NCBI GenBank assembly: GCA_035771175.1 | Contig: CM069606.1 | Coordinates: 30,027,816-30,091,815, forward strand | Direction: 5' to 3' | Source of the DNA: Paratinospora sagittata | Taxonomy: Eukaryota > Streptophyta > Magnoliopsida > Ranunculales > Menispermaceae | DNA: 64,000 nucleotides | Shown here: one piece after another, positions 1 to 11,306 of the stretch | Position numbering within the stretch: the stretch's first letter is position 1 | Layout: every line of letters starts with the position of its first letter | The notes under the pieces: model-generated | Seen by the model: the letters and a program-made list of their open reading frames with translations, nothing else | Databases searched by the model: none | What the model was told of the DNA's origin: nothing | Made by a program: the position numbers and the translations under genes

Positions 1-441
1 ATCGCAATCTTATGTATTCAAACTCTTACTCTTAGTCTTTTCGATTATTATCCAAGTACGTGTATCCCATACCACATGACTTTGGTAATAAGGGTGTTAA
101 CCAAGTTAAGTTGTATGAACACAGTCTCTAAAAACATCGGCTGAATAGTATTTCACTAATAGTATCTTCCAAGTTTACTGGTCCCATACCGTGTACACTT
201 AGTGATAATGTTAGTAGTGCAACTTTCTCCAAATGTTTCTTTTCACACAAGGTCATGGGTTTTCTTACTTCCACATTTTATTTAGTATCTTCCAATTTGG
301 TTGTGTCTCATACCACTCCAAAGTTCGTGATACAAAAGAAAGAATGGTTGTAAGTCGGCCCACCAAAGATAGTCTTAAACAAAACTTTTCATTCATATAT
401 AAAAGAAAAGTTAACAATGCCAGTAATCAATCTTGATTTTC
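1..441 (-). other. Element B spacer between ORF1 and gag
   Basis: Non-coding. On the minus strand it matches the ORF1-gag spacers of A (14265-15068) and C (32462-33245), including the three repeats built on a GGTATGGGAC-like core. Their complements are visible near 67, 185 and 310 as CATACC. The gag start is outside the window. Confidence 0.7.
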
Positions 442-2002
442 CTACCTACTACCGCTCCTTCTAGACCTCCTGCTAGGTACATAACTACTACTACCAAAAG
501 GTTGAAAATTTGCTCGCACTACTTCAAAGTTTTGCATACGTGTTAATATATCATTTTGAGTCTCTCTCATTTCAACAATATTGGATGCCATTTCATTTAA
601 CCATTCAAATGGGTTAGTCGATTGTCCCATTGGTGGTTGATGGGTCGATTGTCCCATAGGTGGGGGATAGGCCATAGGCATTGGGGGAAAGTATTGGTTG
701 TACGGGTGACTCATAGGTGAAGGGTAGTTGTTTTGATTGTATGGGGATCCCTTAACTGGAACCCCTTGGATATTTGGATTTGTTTGAGGTGAAAAGTTTT
801 GAAACAATGGGCTCATTGGGATGTTTTGCCCTCCAAAATTTGGTGCCGCCCAATACTGTTGTTGTTGGTTCACAGCGACTTGTGGAATTGGCCGATACTG
901 TACCTCAGGAGTTGGAAACCTTTGGTACGAAGTGTTTCCTTGAGTTAGAACGTTCCAGGTTGGTGGATTTGCTTGAGTATTTTGTCTATCTTGAGGTTGA
1001 TTTAGGGTGACAAATAACTCTTCCTCAGTGAATAGTCGATCGGTTGGATCATTATTCGGGGCTGGGTTTGATGTAGGATTCTGATTTGGCTTATTTGGTA
1101 CTTCCCTGACAGGAATCTTGAGTCGACTTCTTCGAAGACAACATCCATGTTCGTCTCTCATTCTTTTGGCATTTCCTATCGTCGCGCCGAATACTTCCTC
1201 GTCAGTTACCCCTCCCCTCGCGACATATATCTTGAAGATAGAAGATGTTGTAACCGGTTCAGTGATCTGCTTCGAAGTCCCATCAAAAGTGTTGATGTTT
1301 GTATAACATCCTCATGATCAAGACTCCGTAACCGAGGAATTCCTTTCCCAAAGGGTTTTGAATCACCCTCAACATTTGTTGGATGATGATGTGTGGTAGG
1401 GTGACCTTTATTTTCTTCTCTATACAATATAACACAAGAAGTTGGGCCCTTGACATAGTGCCTCTAGTCCCCTTTTCTGGCAAGATGTTGCCGAATACGA
1501 TCTTTCCAAGGCTGACAAGAGATAGCTTAAGATGATTGTTTGGGAGGTTGGTGTACGTTGATTCAGTGTAAGGCTCTTTGGCGAGGGAATTGAACAATTG
1601 TTCATTAGACTCCGCGATCTCTGCAATTGTCTGGGGTTCATGTGGATCAATAATTCTCTCCTCAATCGAAATCTCCATAAGTCGAGCAATAATCTCGATG
1701 TTGATAGAAAATCTTATTCCCATGACTGTTGTCTCCAAAACAGGGCTGATCCCCTCTTCTTGAGGTCCCACACAATTCATGGCTTCGTAGAAGGATCTCA
1801 CCAAGTTGTAAGAGACGTGGCCATCAACTTTTGTTATGTTCAACAACCCCAGAGTTGCGAGTTTGTCATGAAGCATCGGACGGAGGCGGAGATCTCTATT
1901 GTCGATGCTCCTCATAGTCATAACATCTCTTTTGAACAATTCCTTGAGTATAGTGGAAATTGGTTCCCTACTACTGGAAGTTGCCCCTTCACTTGAGGCC
2001 AT
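442..2002 (-). pseudogene. Element B accessory ORF1 (plant transposon-protein-like), frameshifted
   Basis: This is the counterpart of the intact 526-aa ORF1 of element C. The start chosen is the ATG at 2002 (MASSEGATSS), because it lies just after a conserved CTTTCAG acceptor-like site. An in-frame upstream ATG at 2056 also exists. The N-terminal two thirds (LVRSFYEAMN, INIEIIARLMEI, LPHIIIQQMLRVIQNP) look like the Pfam 'putative plant transposon protein' domain. The C-terminal part is rich in N, P, Q and Y, with repeated THQPPMGQ segments, and ends in a basic SRRSRRSGSR tail. A roughly 5-bp deletion near 1295-1300 (after LIMRMLY) moves the rest, from about 1290 to 442, into another frame. 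Function is unknown; an RNA- or Gag-associated accessory role is only a guess. Confidence 0.75.
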
Positions 2003-2615
2003 TCTTTGCTGAAAGGAAAATAAATTTGTGAAAGACACAAAATATATTCCTAACATTTTTAAGATTTAATCTTTGTCTGTTAGACAATATTTTCTATTTT
2101 TCTCTTGATGTTTATGCCATCATCAAAAATTTTCATTAGTAATATGATATATATATCTCATATACATATATACATGAATGTATATATATATATATTTGAA
2201 ACTAAACTATATAAAAACTATATAGTTTTTCAGATATATATTTAATATAAATCTCGACTATATATAATTCACATATATATATATATATATCTAGTAAAAA
2301 TTTTTCATCCAAAGTTTTCATTAGTAATAAGGTATATATATATCTCCTATATGCATAGATATATAGATATATATATTTAATCATAACAATATATATAGTT
2401 TTCATAAATCATAACTGTATATATGTTTAAATCAAACTATATAAAAAAATCATATAGTTTTCTTAGATATATATTTAATATAAATCTCAACTATATATAA
2501 TTCATATATATATAGTTCTAGAGATATATATATCTAATAAACTTTTTCATCCAAAATTTTTCATTAGCAACATGGTATATTTATATATATATATCCTATA
2601 TGCATAGATATATAG

Positions 2616-2695
<80 letters not shown>

Positions 2696-3176
2696 TTAAT
2701 CACAACAATATATATAGTTTTCATAAATCATAACTATATATATATTTAAATCAAACTATATAAAAAAATCATATAGTTTTCTAGATATATATTTAATATA
2801 AATCTCAACTATATATAATTGACATATATATATATATATATATATATAGTTCTAGAGATATATATATCTAATAAAAATTTTCAACCAAAATTTTTCATTA
2901 GCAACATGGTATATATATATCTCCTATATGCATAGATATATAGATATATATATTTAATCATAACAATATATTTAATTTTCATAAATCATAACTATATATA
3001 TATTTAAATCAAACTATATAAAACTATATAGTTTTCTTAGATATATATTTAATACAAATCTTAACTATATATAGTTCATATATATATATATATATATATA
3101 GTTCTAAAGATATATATATCTAATGAGATTTTCTTCCCCTAATTTGGTGGACTTGGGCGGGCCGTGGACCGTAAAA
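2003..3176 (-). repeat. Element B leader: AT-rich tandem repeats of about 300 bp with (TA)n tracts
   Basis: This lies between the LTR end and ORF1 and has no coding capacity. At least three head-to-tail copies, beginning near 2300, 2546 and 2881, share the order TTTTCATCC..TTTTCATTAG, a CCTATATGCATAGATATA block, ATAAATCTCAACTATATA and TCTAGAGATATATA. A pure TA run covers about 2623-2689. The A and C leaders keep only some of these blocks and carry poly-A/TTTTTCGAAAAA repeats instead. Near 3170-3180 the tRNA-Met PBS present in A and C is deleted. Confidence 0.75.
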
Positions 3177-4579
3177 GTCACACCCCGCCCGGACGCGCCT
3201 AAACCGGCGGTACACTCGCGGACGGGGCACACATTTGGAATAATAACAATGGTAATAACAGAGTGCGCAGCGAAAATATAATATTGTACAAGTCTGATTT
3301 CATTTAATTCAGAATTCATTTGTACATGACATAGTCAAAGGAACATACTCCCCAAAATCCCCAATGAATAATACAAAGGGTACAAAATGTGGTCCCCATG
3401 AACCTGCACTCAGTCCACCCTAATTTCCTCTGAAAATTTGGATAATAATGGAGTGAGCTTAACGCGCTCAGTAGGTAAAATAGTTCGTGAGTATAACAAT
3501 TAATAAAGCAAACTTCATTATCAAATATCTTAAATACACATCAAAGCATCATAATCAATCAATATGTATGTATGCATGACACCGTCTTGTAATGGTTTGA
3601 TGAACTTACATCGCCTGAGTTCACGTACAGATTTCCTTCCCCAGGCGTAGCCAGGTTCTCATTGTACGTCCCTCCTCAGGAATGATGCTCTGGATTCACG
3701 TACAGATGTCCCTCCCCTGGCGTAGCTGGGTTCTCATTGTACGTATCTCTCCAGAGAAATATAATGAATAGCAAGCAATGCTCATAACTATTCTATGAAT
3801 CATAAACCACATACGTCCCTAGGTGGTGATATGTATGATGCCAATGCATGAACAGGTCTAGTTTACTGGTCTGGTCTTTTCTTGACATTTAGACTGACTT
3901 TAGCAACGTCTGGTGATTCTTATCAGGGTTGGTATCACGACGTTCAAGGTTAGGACATTCAGTATTACTTGTATAAGCTGATAGCTTTCAATAAGACCAA
4001 CTAGATCAGTCCCCAGTTGAGAGGTGAGACACAAGGTCTGCTTAAATACCAATCGCCTAGAGCAGCCCGCTGCCTCCCGTTTACTATTTAAAGTTACTGA
4101 GGACAAGACCGAGTCTAGTTGAGCCAGAGTGACCACTAATCCGACATTACAACAATATAATACGTGAATACCAAATACAAAAGCATAAGTGTGACAGTAT
4201 AAACATTATATGATAATGCAGTGTAAATGAGTAGTAGACATAATAATAAATGAATGTAAACTTTAATAAAAGTTATAAAACACGCAAACCTATGTTTCGT
4301 TCCCTACCTTCAGATAAGAACTTCTTCTTTCAGATCTGGCACTTTCCTCCAGCCAGAATTTCGTCGTATCGCACCGAGAGTCTCAAACAGAAAAGAACTC
4401 AGAATGAGTGAAAAGAGGAGGAAAAATCACTAGAGAAGGTGATTTGGTGTGAGAAAATGAGGAGGAGAAAGCTCCTTATATAGGAAATTTGGCGCCTGGA
4501 CGTTCGGGCACCAGCCCGAATGTTCAGGCATATCTACCCAAACGAATTTTTTTTTTTTTGTGAAATAGAGGGTATTACA
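3177..4579 (-). repeat. Element B 5' LTR (minus strand)
   Basis: On the minus strand it starts TGTAATACCC at 4579 and ends GGGGTGTGAC near 3177. This matches the A and C LTRs (starts TGTAATAC, ends GGGGTGTGACA). A TATATAAG box (minus) lies at 4475-4482. Only about two units of the 20-bp minisatellite are present (around 4493-4530), against 13-19 in A and C. Two hairpin repeats lie at 3614-3680 and 3688-3756. The CACTGAGC..GCTCACTCC motif lies near 3450-3475. The CTGCCTCCCGTTTAC block (4069-4083) is shared with a relic LTR in block X. Confidence 0.85.
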
Positions 4580-5401
4580 AGTTATATATCCCTTCAACCA
4601 TTTTTTGAGGTCAGTTATTTCAAAGGAAAAGCATAATAAGTTGCATCTTTAGTGTACATTCATAAAAATATTTTCATCGATGTACCATTAAATTGTCTAT
4701 AATCGTGTACCAACATATAATTTAAGATAATTTAATAGTTTATTAAAGGTAATGTTTTTCTATTTAATTTTATTATAAATGTCAATTTAGCATTATTTAG
4801 AAAGGAAAACATGCAAGGATGAAACAATCAAATACAACATGCTTTGAAATATTGTTAGGTATCTGTCATAACCCAACATGACCCGTTGCCTTAAATAAAA
4901 CAAACTTCAACAGTACGACATAACAAATAAGTTGATACTTTTAGGCCAAAGGGAGTTTACTCCCGTAGTAAGGCACTCGAACCCCCACCCCCACACCGTA
5001 GTTTCCCTCTTTTAAGAGTTGGATCATAGCATGAGTTCCATGGTCCAAGTCTAAGATTTACATGCCTTCGGCTGCTGAGCTTACCTTAAGGTCTTATTGA
5101 GGTCCTCAGTACCTCTTACCTTGTGTTAATAAGACAAAATAGAAGATAGATTTAGAAAAATAATTTTGTTGTTTTATTCCCTCTAACTCTGTAAGGAACC
5201 ATTAATAAGATGACACCCATTATCGACAAATTATAGTGTGAGCACCAACCAGTAGTTGGCTTAATGGAAGCAACTTGAGTCCCAATGTGAACCTTTGTTA
5301 GAATGGAAGGGTTTGATTCTTAGAGGCACCCTTAGTTGAAAATGTCTATCATTTCTCTTTCGATTGCCTCGAACGAGGATTAATTAGTCTCATACCTAAA
5401 A

Positions 5402-5828
5402 GGTGTGTTTGGTGCGCAAAATAGGATAATATTATTTTTATGGAATTGAATTGGATGGGATGAAATAGGATGAGATGAGATTAAAAATAAAGTAATATTG
5501 TGTTTAGTGTAACCATGATATTAAAATAAAAATTAATTAAATAAATTTTTTAAACTTTTTTTTAAATTAAATTAAAAAAAACGAGGTCACTAGTTTTGCA
5601 AATCGCAAAACCAGTTTTTTTTTTTTTTACAAAGAAAAAAGAAGAAGAAGAAGAAGAGGAAGAGGAAGAAGATGATGAAAAAGACGAAGATGAAGAATGG
5701 TGAAAAAGAAAAAGAAAAAAAAAATTTATCGGCTGGGTAAAATTGGTGGGTGGGATTATTTGTAATTCTATCCCACTCACCTCCAAACACTGGGATATCC
5801 CATCCTATCTTCCCTACCAAACAGCCCC
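5402..5828. mobile_element. MITE-like element, copy 1 (PIF/Harbinger-like ends)
   Basis: The left end GGTGTGTTTGGTGCGC and the right end (reverse complement GGGGCTGTTTGGTAGGG) form imperfect terminal inverted repeats sharing TGTTTGGT. The ends are followed by GGATGGGAT-type subterminal repeats. The interior has a long GAAGAAGAAG run and no transposase. The flanks suggest an AAA duplication, which is weak evidence. The same element is at 40108-40545. Superfamily is uncertain because GGGCCTGTTTGG-type ends occur in both Tourist and some hAT MITEs. Confidence 0.55.
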
Positions 5829-6829
5829 AAAGGGTATGAAAATATCTCGTAGAAAACCCAGAAAAAGAATTATAACGCGAGCCTTTAGAACAAGGGAAAG
5901 AAAAATCTCCTTTAAGTGAAAGGCTTTTGGTGAGAGTTATTCATGATGTAGAGGGTCCATATAGATACATGTACGAGAGCTTGGTAAGATTTTTATGTAC
6001 TTATTTATATACCAAGTTCACAATATCAAATGATTCTTCTTTTTATAATTTAATTAAAATGTTTTTCGCTCTTCATAGGCAATCACACCCCATTTAATAT
6101 CGACCTAAATAATAAAGAGGAATTTCTTAACATCCTCTTACCTTTGTACAATTTTGACACATGAGCCTTTGAAATTACAAATTTCACATATTTTATAATC
6201 CTCAAGCAAAGGCTTCATGAATTCTATATATTGACCAACTTTAGGGACCAATGGTAAAGACATATTTATGTTGTCGGGTAGAGAATTAGGTGGTGATATA
6301 GACAAGATATAACTACATAATAATGTTTAAATTGACCCCTTCTTTATCCTTGCTACAAAGGAACAAAAATGTCAGAAGACATGCCAATAATGAAAAGAGT
6401 AATTCAATTTGTGCATTTATAGTATAGTGGTGTTTTAACATTTTGTGATATTGACATTTGTGTTTTCTCACAATAATGAGACATTAATATGTATTTTCAG
6501 ACACGCCAATAACTTTGGCATTGCCCATTGTATAAAAGATGTCATAAAAGTTTAGAATATTGGAAGATATTCAATTCATACTAGAAGAAGATATTGTCAG
6601 TGTCATACTTGAAAGAAATTATATAGTTTAAACGAGCATTAGTTATATGCTAAGTTCTTGATTAATTTTATAGCCCCAGTTTAAAGAACCTTGGACTTGA
6701 GGCCCATAAGCCTTACATGGAACATCTAAAAGACATGAAGCTTTGGAAACTTGACAAAAGGATTTTGCAAGTGTGGTTAGATTGTTGACTGCACCGTGGC
6801 AATATTCAGAGAATAATAGCTTTTAAAAT

Positions 6830-7574
6830 AATCAATTGGATTAGTCTCTAGTTTGAGTAGTAGAGTCATAATGATCTTGCTTAAATACTACTATTCTAGA
6901 ACAACAAGCTGCCTCCCGTTTACTATTTAAAGGTACTAGGGACGAAATTATGTGTAGGTAAACTAAATCAATTACTATTTCAACAGAGTAACAATGTAAA
7001 TTGAGGTTAGAATGTAACTCTATGCCCTTAAGGAAATTATGTCCCGCTTAGGTGCTTACAGTGTATGACACTTGTCTCCCGAGATACAACAATCTCCTTC
7101 TTGTTATAGCAACATTTGAACTCATAAGAATAATCGAACCAAAATTGGTTGTACTCACTCACAAAAGAATGTTAAAAGTAGAGAAGAGAGAAGAGAAGAA
7201 AATTTAGAGATTTTGAAATTTTCTCAGTTGTGGAAGATTCTTTTTATAGGCAAATCGTGGCTGTACGTGGTGCGTGTTTCTGTATCGTTGGATCGAGTCT
7301 AATCGCCTCTAGACGCGATCTGACGAATTTGATTGACGCACCCGATCGTACACGTATCCGATCGATTTAGGAGCAATCTAACGGCTCTGCTTGTTGGAAC
7401 CGATCCAGCACAGTTGGATCGCGATTGATCCAATCGATCATGATCTGATGGTCCCGGTCAACGCATCCGATCCCACACCATCAGATCTTCGTACATTGCA
7501 CCTAGACAGATAACTACATTCATCGTATTTGAACGTTCCAGATTCGATCTTCCACGAACTCATCTCATCCGTTC
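6830..7574 (-). repeat. Worn LTR relic inside block X (minus)
   Basis: The minus strand has a TATAAAAAG box near 7240. Upstream of it lies a GATC-rich stretch with repeated GATCG/CGATC words (about 7260-7480). Downstream lies a block containing AGTAAACGGGAGGCAGC and TATTTAAGCA, which is also in the A/B/C LTRs (for example 4060-4110). It is therefore probably a diverged LTR of a related gypsy family. The LTR ends are not identifiable. Confidence 0.45.
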
Positions 7575-10254
7575 TGTCACGACGCCCCTGACGTAGGCTG
7601 ACGTCATGATCGACACAATGTATTATACACTATACATACTCATATACAGTATACAATACATTGTCAGCCTCAACGGACATTCACAATAATTCCCAAAATT
7701 TTTAGAAATTTTGGCAGCACCTCCCTATAAAATGGATATTTCACATTTTTCCCTACTATAGCACAAATCAAATCAAATATATATATATAGATAATCATCA
7801 TTCCATTTATTCCATTCATTCCACACATCTAGCCATTCTCATTTCATTCATTTATCAAATCATATCATCATCATTAGCATTTCATAATCCAATATATTTA
7901 GCTATCTTGTATATGCCCACACATCCCATCTAGATGATAATACATATATATAATGTGTGATGTATATATCAAACTAACACAAGTATAATTCATTACTTCA
8001 ATGCATACATACATCAACAAAGTAATGATTCGAGTCACTAGTCGATCACTCTTTAACTTCCCTTTTTCCTTTTAACTCTGTACCTGAAATTTTGAAGGGA
8101 TGGAGTGAGCAATCAACAGCTCAGTGAATATATTTCTTGATATGACAATTATATGCATTTAGGAAAATATGACATTTAAAATCATTTCAAACAATTATTA
8201 AACACATGCATCATTGAATATATTCTACATGTCAACAACATAAATTTAATGAGTTTTCAAGAAAACAATGCATTCTTTTCCACGAAATCCACAATCTCCC
8301 TCCTTCAAGGCAAGAGTGCGGGTTTAACCCTTGTATGGCTGTTACAAGGTAGCCACAGCCTCTCATTACTCAATTCACAGTCATTTCAAGGATCTCCAAT
8401 CCTTGTTAGGACATGCCTACTGACAATGAGATTACGCATAACACTCATCCGGGTCTAATTCCTAACGAAATGACACCAACTTGCCTTTGCAAGTCTTACA
8501 TGCTCCAATGCTAAAAAGAAATCATTTATGGATGCAAATTAAAACCCAATGCAACATTATATGCATAGCATATTTACATTCAAACATTTCATATATTTAA
8601 AATGTCATACAAGAACCAAAATCAAGAAAATATACTCACAGTACAAGACTTTTCAATTTAAACGCCATCACCGTCGCTTTCGAGTCCAGTTCCAATTTAA
8701 ATCCATAAATCCAACTAATTCAACCTGTCACAACCACTCCATAATTCAATTTCATTTATTCAACATCTTCAATTTCTCAACTCACGTCAAATCACTAAAG
8801 ATGAACCTAAAAAATATTATATCTGTGAATTTAGATTCTAACTCTATTTAGGACTCATAAGTAGTTGAAGAAACTACTATCGCGTTTCCGTGATCAATCT
8901 AGATATTTCCACAAGAAAGAACAGTGAAAATAGAGTTCCAATTCATATTTTCACTAATTCTCAGTTTATTTTTCTACTGGAACATATATCAATTTTATTA
9001 AAATCATATATTTAGCTACTAAAAATATCAAAGCATATCCAAAAATCATGATCTTAACATCGAAACATCCGAAATTCAGTTCTCTACGATTCTATGATCT
9101 CAAACCGGATTTTCATTGGATTCTAATTCCATTTTATTCACTGGATATGATCACAGTACTATTCACGGTACTGTTCATGTCATCACTATTCATTGAAAAT
9201 ATGTAAATTTTTACTAAAATTGTCAAACGGTCTTCAAAAATCATGAAATTAGCATCGATGGACTCGCAACAGTGCATTCTACCATTCTATAGCCTTAAAC
9301 TGGAGTTTCATCGGGTTTTAAATGATTTAAACGGTCTCCAATATAAATTATAACTTCCAACAACTTTCAATCGCTATAAAAATTCCAAATGAACAAAAAA
9401 ATAAAATCTAACCACATATTTGGGGTTCCTACAGTCTAGGGAGTGTTTTCCCACCTTTCGAACAAATTTTCATCCAAGTTGGGTAAAAACCTCAATTTTG
9501 AATACACTGTAAAACAACTCCTATAGTTAAAATTACTCTGCTAGAATCGTTACATCTAGCTTAGATATTAATTTCATGAAGAAATAGAGTGAAAATCACT
9601 TACCACGAGTCCCGATTTGACGCGAATCCCGCGTTCTCCCTTCGTTCTTCTTTCTTTCTTCGTTCGTTCTTTCGTTCCTTTTCTCTCTGCAACTTCTTTC
9701 TTCTCTCTCTTCTTTTATTTTTTTATTTTTTTTGGACGTTGGTGAGAGAGATTGAGAGTAGAAATGCATTCTTTGGTTTTTATTTAAACATTTGAGAGAG
9801 TGTGAGATTAGAAATGAGAGATGATAATTATATATACAAAAGGATCCAATGCACCTCATGCTCAATAGTTAACCAACTCACCCCATCTTAATATTTAACT
9901 TTCATTCATTCAATCATACTATTCATTAATTCATTAAATCATACTCTAATCCACATATTTAATTAACCAACCCCATAAATTAATCAATTTAATTCAACTC
10001 CATTTTTTTTACTTGTAAGCACTCACATTGGATGATCCCATATGTATCATCATCATTTAATAATTTTATTTATTTACTAATACCCCCTTAAATATAGCAT
10101 GTAGCTTCATACACACGTATATTTAGCTCATACATATAAAATACGTGTATTATCATGCATATATTTAGCTCTTACGTATAAAATATGTGTATTATACATC
10201 TCGATATATGTATAATTTAATGTATGTATTTAATTAAAAGTACGGAGTGTTACA
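7575..10254 (-). repeat. Element D 3' LTR (minus strand)
   Basis: On the minus strand it starts TGTAACACTCCGTA at 10254 and ends GGGGCGTCGTGACA at 7575. A polypurine tract and a typical gypsy 3' end lie directly upstream (10255-10290). It contains TGACGTCATGA near the LTR end and the CACTGAGC..GCTCACTCC hairpin motif around 8105-8140. No long ORF belongs to it. The 5-bp left flank is CGTTC (7570-7574), with no matching copy next to the right-hand LTR of D. Confidence 0.8.
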
Positions 10255-10470
10255 ATCTCCCCAACTTAAGGAATTTCGTCCTCGAAATTTAGAATCAAGG
10301 AACATTCTTCAAGTGATACTCAATCCCAGAAAACTGCTCTCGCATTTTATATTTTCGCTCCCATGTTTGCTCTTTTTGATACGTGGTATCCTCCCCAACT
10401 TAGAGTTGAGTTATATCCATAACATATATGGAATCCGAATGACATTTCCTCAACATCCATATATAAAAAC
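10255..10470 (-). pseudogene. Element D pol 3' end: chromodomain remnant and polypurine tract
   Basis: On the minus strand, a degraded integrase tail (MLRKCHSD, then VGEDTTYQ) jumps to the end of a chromodomain (EQTWERKYKMREQF). The middle of the chromodomain has been deleted and stops are present. Next come AATTTCGAGGACGAAATTCC and a TTGGGGAGA polypurine tract, directly followed by the LTR start. This is the usual Tekay/Del 3' arrangement. Element A interrupts the gene at 10470/10471, and the coding remnant resumes at 21498. Confidence 0.7.
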
Positions 10471-10528
10471 TGTAATACTCTGTATTTCACAAAAAAAAAA
10501 AAAAAAAAAAATTACTACTTGGGCAACA

Positions 10529-10790
10529 CCCGAACGTTCAGGCGCATGCCAGAACGTTCAGGCGCATGACAGAACGTTCAGACGCAATGCCAGAACGTTC
10601 AGGCGCATGCCAGAACGTTCAGGCGCAATGCCAGAGCGTTCAGGCGCATGCCAGAGCGTTCAGGCGCATGCCAGAGCGTTCAGGCGCATGCCAGAACGTT
10701 CAGGCGCAATGCCAGAACGTTCAGGCGCAATGCCAGAACGTACAGGCGCAATGCCAGAACGTTCAGGCGCCTGCCAGAACGTTCAGGCGC
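10529..10790 (+). repeat. LTR minisatellite, 13 units of 20/21 bp with GAAnnTTC dyads (A 5' LTR)
   Basis: The unit is about CCAGAACGTTCAGGCGCATG, with a 21-bp variant that has one extra A. Nine of 13 units keep GAACGTTC, which fits the heat-shock-element pattern nGAAnnTTCn. Units 6-8 have GAGCGTTC and unit 11 has GAACGTAC. The array ends about 10 bp before the TATA box. It is open in all three forward frames, which yields spurious protein translations. Confidence 0.9.
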
Positions 10791-10800
10791 CAAAAATCTC

Positions 10801-10808
10801 TATATAAG
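10801..10808 (+). promoter_or_regulatory. TATA box of A 5' LTR promoter
   Basis: TATATAAG directly follows the minisatellite. It is conserved at 20411-20418, 28726-28733, 38534-38541 and, on the minus strand, 4475-4482. Transcription is expected to start about 30 bp downstream. Confidence 0.75.
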
Positions 10809-11306
10809 GAACCCTCCTCATTCTCATTTCTCACACCAAAATCACTCTCCTTATGATTTTCCTTCTCTTTCCACTCATTCTAAGTTTTTAGTTTTTGAGA
10901 CTCTCTGATCGAGACTCTCGGTACGGTGTGACGAAGTTCTGTCCGGAGGAAAGTGCCAGATCAGAAAGAAGAAGTTTTTATCTGAAGGTGGGGAACGAAA
11001 CATAGGTTTGCGTGTTTCATAACTTTTATTAAAGTTTACATTCAATTATTATTATGTCTACTATTCATTTACACTGCATTATGTCAATAATGTTTATGAC
11101 CTGAATGTCCTAACTTTGCACGTCGTGATACCGACCCTGATAAAGATCACCAGACGTTGCCAAAGTCAGTCTAAATGTCAAGAAAAGACCAGACCAGTAG
11201 ACTAGACTAGTTCATGCATTGGCATCATACATATCACCACCTAGGGACGTATATGGTTTATGACTCATAGAATAGTTAGAAGCATTGCACACTATTCATA
11301 TTATTT

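Larger units (their letters stand above)
1..4579 (-). mobile_element. Element B: 5' part of a minus-strand Tekay-type LTR retrotransposon with accessory ORF1 (runs off left edge)
   Basis: Read on the minus strand, the order is 5' LTR (4579 to 3177), AT-rich leader, accessory ORF1 (2002 to 442) and the ORF1-gag spacer (441 to 1). This is the same order as in elements A and C. Gag-pol and the 3' LTR would lie left of the window. The right flank AGTTA (4580-4584) is the expected 5-bp target duplication, because the second copy of the flanking block (39285 on) shows the uninterrupted site. The tRNA primer-binding site is missing. B belongs to the A/C family but is diverged, with a different leader and almost no LTR minisatellite. 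Confidence 0.85.
4580..7574. repeat. Block X, copy 1: 3-kb sequence repeated at 39285-42300
   Basis: It is collinear with 39285-42300 over the whole length, in the same orientation, with only scattered substitutions and small indels by eye. No open gene is visible. It contains a MITE-like insertion (5402-5828) and, from about 6830 to 7574, a worn minus-strand LTR relic. Its left limit is the insertion point of element B and its right limit is the start of the D LTR. Copy 2 continues uninterrupted across both points, so both elements entered copy 1 after the duplication, or entered only one of two allelic or dispersed copies. Confidence 0.75.

Noticed and set aside
5562..5820. Ser/Phe-rich small proteins opposite the GAA repeats
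   Set aside because: They are translations of a GAAGAA run inside the MITE-like element; the matching ORFs at 40271-40597 have the same cause.
8549..8851. A 100-aa ORF in the D LTR
   Set aside because: The composition is AT-driven, there is no similarity to known domains, and the frame is not conserved in the other D-family LTRs (26398-27978, 51544-54876).
10529..10790. CRISPR-like array of short direct repeats
   Set aside because: The 20/21-bp units are contiguous with no unique spacers and sit inside a plant LTR; it is a minisatellite. The same holds at 20071, 28330 and 38201.
10247..10908. Overlapping proteins with PERSGACQNVQA- or ARTFRR-type repeats
   Set aside because: They are translations of the minisatellite, which is open in all three forward frames; they begin in unrelated D sequence and have no conserved start.
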